A stretch of 64,000 bases of DNA from JBBQWR01 sp038210495. GTDB lineage: Bacteria; Planctomycetota; Planctomycetia; Pirellulales; DATAWG01. Shown here one piece after another: positions 60,092-64,000 of this stretch. Each line of letters starts with the position of its first letter. Position 1 is the first letter of the stretch. The stretch is from contig JBBQWR010000016.1 of NCBI GenBank assembly GCA_038210495.1, forward strand, positions 39,209 to 103,208, given 5' to 3'. The notes beneath the pieces were generated by a model. It saw only the letters and a list, made by a program, of their open reading frames with translations, made no database searches and was not told the DNA's origin. The position numbers and the translations under genes were made by a program.

Positions 60092-62674
60092 ATGTCGCAA
60101 TTCCATCGTGCGGTGAGTTTTTTCGCAAGCGCCTGCGCCCTGACCGCGGCGCTGGGGATCGGCCGATGGTCCCTTGCCGCCGATTCCGGCGAGCATAAGG
60201 CATTCCGTCCGCCAGCCGTCCCGCTCGTTACGTTCAATCCTTATCTGAGCGTGTGGTCGGAAGCGGATCGCCTTACCGACGATGTCACGCGCCATTGGAC
60301 GCATCACGATCATTCGCTGGTCAGCCTGATTCGCGTCGACGGCAAGACGAGCCGGTTGATGGGCAAAGATCCCGTTGCCACGCCGGCCATGCCGCAGGTG
60401 TCCTTAGAAGTGCTGCCCACCCGGAGCATTTATCAGTTCGACGACAAGCATGTGCATGTGACGATGACATTCATGACGACGGCATTGCCCGACGACCTAG
60501 ATGCATTGGCGCAGCCGCTAAGCTACATCGCGTGGCAGGTTCGCAGCGTCGACGGCGCCGAGCACGAGGTGTCGATCTACGACAGCGTCAGCTCGCAGTT
60601 GGTCGTCCACTCGACGGATCAGAAAGTGCAATGGTCGCGCGAATCGGTGGGCGATTTGACGGCGTTGCGCATCGGCTCGTCCGATCAGCCGCTCCTGCAG
60701 CGGCAAGGAGACGACACGCGAATCGACTGGGGCTTTGTCTACTTGGCCGCTGCCGATGCGAAGGGCGCAATCGGCGCCGATCAAGCCCTGACGACTCAGT
60801 TCGTGCGCCTGGGAACGGTCCCGACGGCGGACGACGCGCGCCAGCCGCGGGCCGCCAAAGACGATCAACCGGTCGCAGCCGTTGTCTTCGATCTCGGCAT
60901 AGTCGGCACAAAGGCCATCGCTCGTAGAGCCATCGTCGCCTACGACGAAATTTACTCGATCAAGTTCTTCGGCAAGGACCTGCGGCCCTATTGGCGGCGA
61001 AATGGCGCCTCGCCGGCCGAGATGTTGCAAGCCGCTGATCGCACCTACCAAAAGCTCGCCGACCGCTGTGAAAAATTCGATCGCGAATTGATGGCCGATT
61101 TGACGAGAGTCGGCGGAGAGCGATACGCCCAAATCGCGGCGCTCGCCTACCGGCAATGTTTGGCTGGCACGGGTTTGGCCGCCGATGCGAACAAACAACC
61201 GCTCCTGTTTACGAAGGAAAACACCAGCAACGGCGATATCGCGACCGTGGATGTCATTTTCCCGATGGATCCCATGTTGCTCGTGCTTAGTCCGCCGCTG
61301 GCGAAGGCATCGCTCGTGCCGGTGCTCAACTATGCCGCCTCGCCACGCTGGAAATTTCCGAACGCGCCGCACGATTTGGGCACGTATCCGGTCGCCCGAG
61401 GCACCGACGACGGCGGCGAGGGAATGCCCGTCGAAGAGAGCGGCAACATGCTCATCCTCTGCGATTCGATCGCTCAACTCGACGGCAACGCCGATTTTGT
61501 GACTCCGTGGTGGCCGCAGCTCACGCAATGGGCCAAGTATCTCGAAAAGTTCGGCCTCGACCCGGAAGAGCAACTGTGCACCGACGACTTCATGGGCCAC
61601 TTGGCGCATAACTCCAATCTGTCGGTCAAGGCGATTCTCGGCTTGGCCGCTTACGGCGACCTATGCAAGATACGTGGCGAGAAAGAAACTGCGGAAAAAT
61701 ATCATGCATTGGCGAAGCGGTTCGCCGAGCATTGGACGAAGGCGGCCGCCGATGGCTCGCATTCCAACCTGGCTTTCGACAAGCCGAAAACTTGGAGCCA
61801 AAAGTACAACTTGGTCTGGGACAAGATTCTGGACCTGAACGTGTTTCCGTCGGAGGTTGCTCGCAAGGAAATCGATCACTACAAGTCGGTCATGCAGCGA
61901 TTCGGCGTGCCGCTCGACTCGCGCACCAAGCTGACCAAGACGGATTGGTCGCTGTGGATCGCCACGCTGGCCGAGCAGCAGGCGGATTTCGAAACGATCG
62001 TCTCGCCGATCTACGACTATCTGGACCAAACGTCGGCTCGTATGCCGCTCGTGGATTCTTACACGACCGACAACGCCGCGAGCGATGGGATGCATGCTCG
62101 TCCGGTGGTCGGCGGGATTTTTATCAAGCTGCTTGCCGATCCGGCGATGCGGAAGAAATGGTCCAGCCGCGGTCAGGCGAAAGTCGGCGATTGGGCGCCG
62201 CTCCCGCGTCCGCCAAAAATCACCGAAGTCGTCGCGACATCCAGAAGCACGGGGCAAACCTGGCGCTATACGACCACCAAGCCGGCAGCCGATTGGACAG
62301 CGCTGAAATTTCAGGACGGCGATTGGAAAGAAGGGATCGGCGTCTTCGGAACGCGCGTTACGCCCGGCGTCAACGCGCGCACCGATTGGAGCTCCGCCGA
62401 CATCTGGCTGCGGCGACAGATCTCGATGCCGGCCGGAGATTTTCCGCATCTCCAGTTGTACGTCTTTCACGACGAGGACGTGGAGATTTATCTCAATGGA
62501 GTGCCCGCCTCGTCGGCTCCGGGATTTATTACCCAATACGAACCGCTGGAAATTTCCGCGGCCGCCCGCGCGGAACTGAAGCCGGGCGCCAAGGTGACGA
62601 TCGCCGTGCATTGCCATCAGACCGAAGGTGGCCAAGGCGTGGACGTCGGGTTGGCTGAGGTCACCGAGAGATAG
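60092..62674 (+). CDS. DUF4965/glutaminase-A-like exported protein
   Basis: An 860-residue exported protein. After a signal peptide, a beta-sandwich DUF5127-type domain (RPPAVPLVTFNPYLSVWSEA, DDVTRHWTHHDHSLVSLIRV) leads into DUF4965/DUF1793, an alpha/alpha barrel with FPMDPMLLVLSPPLAKASLV, FPNAPHDLGTYPVARGTDDG and DDFMGHLAHNSNLSVKAILG. This is the glutaminase A/glycosidase-like architecture of fungi and Bacteroidetes. The last 145 residues (DWTALKFQDGDWKEGIGVFG...VEIYLNGVPAS) form an extra sugar-binding-like jelly roll. It probably acts on an extracellular glycan or glutamine derivative; the substrate is not determined. ATG 60092 follows AAAGGA. Confidence 0.85.
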   Translation: MSQFHRAVSFFASACALTAALGIGRWSLAADSGEHKAFRPPAVPLVTFNPYLSVWSEADRLTDDVTRHWTHHDHSLVSLIRVDGKTSRLMGKDPVATPAMPQVSLEVLPTRSIYQFDDKHVHVTMTFMTTALPDDLDALAQPLSYIAWQVRSVDGAEHEVSIYDSVSSQLVVHSTDQKVQWSRESVGDLTALRIGSSDQPLLQRQGDDTRIDWGFVYLAAADAKGAIGADQALTTQFVRLGTVPTADDARQPRAAKDDQPVAAVVFDLGIVGTKAIARRAIVAYDEIYSIKFFGKDLRPYWRRNGASPAEMLQAADRTYQKLADRCEKFDRELMADLTRVGGERYAQIAALAYRQCLAGTGLAADANKQPLLFTKENTSNGDIATVDVIFPMDPMLLVLSPPLAKASLVPVLNYAASPRWKFPNAPHDLGTYPVARGTDDGGEGMPVEESGNMLILCDSIAQLDGNADFVTPWWPQLTQWAKYLEKFGLDPEEQLCTDDFMGHLAHNSNLSVKAILGLAAYGDLCKIRGEKETAEKYHALAKRFAEHWTKAAADGSHSNLAFDKPKTWSQKYNLVWDKILDLNVFPSEVARKEIDHYKSVMQRFGVPLDSRTKLTKTDWSLWIATLAEQQADFETIVSPIYDYLDQTSARMPLVDSYTTDNAASDGMHARPVVGGIFIKLLADPAMRKKWSSRGQAKVGDWAPLPRPPKITEVVATSRSTGQTWRYTTTKPAADWTALKFQDGDWKEGIGVFGTRVTPGVNARTDWSSADIWLRRQISMPAGDFPHLQLYVFHDEDVEIYLNGVPASSAPGFITQYEPLEISAAARAELKPGAKVTIAVHCHQTEGGQGVDVGLAEVTER

Positions 62675-62710
62675 TGGCAATTCAACGGACTCGCGGCTAT
62701 TAAGCCGCAC

Positions 62711-62742
62711 TGGGGCTTCGGCGAGTACGCCCCCCGCCCCGG
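62711..62742 (+). repeat. REP-like hairpin, family A, copy 6
   Basis: The unit is TGGGGCTTCGGCGAGTACGC then CCCCCGCCCCGG. The loop is changed but the arms are kept. It lies between convergent genes. Confidence 0.55.
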
Positions 62743-62777
62743 CCACCCAGGGCTTTGTTAGGCCCTTTGATCGCGAA

Positions 62778-63683
62778 TCACGCCCCGCGGGCCGCGGCTT
62801 TCGCTTTGGACGCTGGCTTCGCGCCCAGGCCGCCGAACGGCAACGCATTGCCCCCTTGGAGCTGATCGATTCGAGCGAGGGCCTCTTCGGCCTTCGCATA
62901 ACGCTCGGGCGGAAGATGTTTTCGCATTCGTTCGGTAAACGGCTTCAACCCCGCCATCAATAACCCGACCTTTATCGGCTGCTGCTTCCCGATCGAACTC
63001 TTGAAGAGGAGCCCCGCGTCCGACTTGAGATAGCTGACTTCGGCGACCTCGGTCCACAACATCGAGCGGCGGCGGCGAAAGCCAGACGTCGAGGTGATTC
63101 CTCGGTCGGTCGCGACGGCCCGGGCTTTGCCCAATCCTAGCGATACCGCGCCCCCAAGCGCCGCGAAAAGCAAAATGACGATCCCGACGATAACCCAGCC
63201 TTGCTCATTTTCGGGCGGCTTAAAGAGCAGGACCAGCAACAGGACCGATGGCGTAAATGCACTGAAACCATACATCATGTATCGCAATCCGGGGGCATAC
63301 TCGGCGATGACGCCACCGGTGGCCGGATCGATCTTGATCGGCACATTGGCCGATTTCCGCATCGCCCAGAGGACCAAACCCAACAACGCTCCCCCGATTC
63401 CCCCGGCGATCGCGCCTTCGATGGCGCCCAGCCCCGTCGGCTTGGCGTCGTTCGGCCCAGCGGCCGCCGGTTGCTGGGGGCCCGGAACCACGACAGGGGC
63501 GCGAGGAACTTGCGGCGCGAAATTCGGTCCCTGCGGAAATGGGGCGCCCGGCGGAGCGACGGGAAATCCCGGGCCGTTGGCGGCGAGGGCCATCAGCGGA
63601 ACGCTTATCGAAATGACACAGCAAAATATCAAGAAGGTCGGTTGGCGGAAACCGGTTCGAGGAGCTTGAATACCGCTATTCAT
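62778..63683 (-). CDS. Membrane protein with Pro-rich leader
   Basis: A 301-residue protein with a hydrophobic N-terminus (PTFLIFCCVISISVPLMALA), a Pro/Gly/Ala-rich segment, and about four further helices (AIEGAIAGGIGGALLGLVLW, YMMYGFSAFTPSVLLLVLLF, VIVGIVILLFAALGGAVSLG). The C-terminal cytosolic part (TSGFRRRRSMLWTEVAEVSY, MRKHLPPERYAKAEEALARI) resembles a bacterial PH-like domain, but I cannot confirm it. ATG 63683 is preferred; the longer frame is out of place. The function is unknown. Confidence 0.65.
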   Translation of the reverse strand: MNSGIQAPRTGFRQPTFLIFCCVISISVPLMALAANGPGFPVAPPGAPFPQGPNFAPQVPRAPVVVPGPQQPAAAGPNDAKPTGLGAIEGAIAGGIGGALLGLVLWAMRKSANVPIKIDPATGGVIAEYAPGLRYMMYGFSAFTPSVLLLVLLFKPPENEQGWVIVGIVILLFAALGGAVSLGLGKARAVATDRGITSTSGFRRRRSMLWTEVAEVSYLKSDAGLLFKSSIGKQQPIKVGLLMAGLKPFTERMRKHLPPERYAKAEEALARIDQLQGGNALPFGGLGAKPASKAKAAARGA

Positions 63684-63859
63684 GGCAAGTTGGCGTCCTT
63701 GGCGATGGCGACATGCTTGGGAAAAGAAAAATACGAATTCCCAAGATAAACAATCCGTCGTGATCGGGGCAATCGTTTTAGGACGCTCGTCCGGCGACCG
63801 AAAACGTCCAAAGGGCCTAGGCAAGACGTACAGCGCAGGCTGGACTTTGGATCCGCTCG

Positions 63860-63890
63860 CCGGGGCTTCGGCGAAGCGCCTCCAGCCCTT
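63860..63890 (+). repeat. REP-like hairpin, family A, copy 7
   Basis: The unit is CCGGGGCTTCGGCGAAGCGC then CTCCAGCCCTT; the final bases of the arm are changed. Confidence 0.65.
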
Positions 63891-63952
63891 GTAATTACCC
63901 ACATCTTTTTTTCATGGCTCGATGACCACGGACGCCAAGGAGGAGTTTATCC

Positions 63953-64000
63953 ATGCCCCGCCAGATCGTGATCCAGCCGGGTTCGCCGTCGCCTTTGCGA
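63953..64000 (+). CDS. Start of an unrecognised gene
   Basis: Only 16 codons are in the window: MPRQIVIQPGSPSPLR. AAGGAGG ends 10 bases before the ATG, a strong ribosome-binding site, so I take it as a real start. Nothing can be said about function. Confidence 0.6.
   Translation, partial: MPRQIVIQPGSPSPLR

Noticed and set aside
1..64000. CRISPR array, tRNA or rRNA genes, prophage
   Set aside because: I looked for spaced direct repeats, cloverleaf-like palindromes, rRNA motifs and phage structural genes and saw none. The repeats found are dispersed single palindromes, not arrays.

Overview
The window looks like a chromosomal segment of a GC-rich planctomycete. The signs are family content rather than a single marker gene: a DUF1559 pilin-like protein, a DUF1592/DUF1552 pair with CxxCH haem motifs, a very large PVC-type membrane-bound dehydrogenase with HEAT repeats and a C-terminal CxxCH, a Ser/Thr kinase beside an ECF sigma factor, and many secreted proteins of planctomycete-only type. 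I found no rRNA or tRNA gene, no CRISPR array and no prophage. Gene density is normal, with genes on both strands in short operons.

Layout. 1-4.9 kb: end of a TPR protein, a decayed DUF2293 gene, acetolactate synthase (ilvB), a frameshifted DUF3800 gene and a small membrane protein. 5.2-11.3 kb: MoxR ATPase, DUF58 protein, TgpA-like transglutaminase, then a YchF-like GTPase. 11.4-14.9 kb, minus strand: a cytochrome b/sulfite-oxidase-like fusion with a cupin, a DUF488 protein and a small exported protein. 15.0-16.4 kb: a less GC-rich three-gene module (DUF6941, small unknown, PemK/MazF-like) behind a terminator-like hairpin. 16.5-20.9 kb: pyrG, a DUF1844 protein, a group-2-type sigma-70 factor and a coiled-coil membrane protein. 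21.0-25.8 kb: FHA protein, Ser/Thr kinase, membrane protein, ECF sigma factor. 25.8-32.9 kb: lipoprotein hydrolase, DUF1559 protein, class-C beta-lactamase-like protein and two exported proteins. 33.1-41.2 kb: PiT phosphate transporter overlapping its DUF47 partner, HIT hydrolase, dGTPase-like protein, PIN-TRAM protein, two paralogous membrane proteins and a CoA-transferase. 41.3-51.7 kb: the large c-type dehydrogenase, a cysteine desulfurase and the DUF1592/DUF1552 pair. 52.5-54.8 kb: a second ECF sigma factor overlapping a probable anti-sigma factor, and a secreted protein. 54.8-56.3 kb: an IS110-family element. 56.5-64 kb: argG, acyl-CoA thioesterase, threonine aldolase, small membrane proteins, a DUF4965 glutaminase-like protein, and the first 16 codons of an unrecognised gene.

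The most striking property is between the genes. At least ten distinct families of dispersed inverted repeats (REP-like hairpins of about 32 bp and MITE-like elements of about 60-160 bp) occupy most intergenic gaps, several with two or more copies in this window alone. One pair of direct copies brackets the cupin/molybdopterin operon, and the IS110 element abuts another such repeat. The most checkable candidates for something new are the structured non-coding ends of the IS110 element, the terminator-preceded DUF6941/PemK-like operon, the possible +1 frameshift site in the DUF3800 gene, and the FHA-kinase-membrane-ECF signalling cluster.
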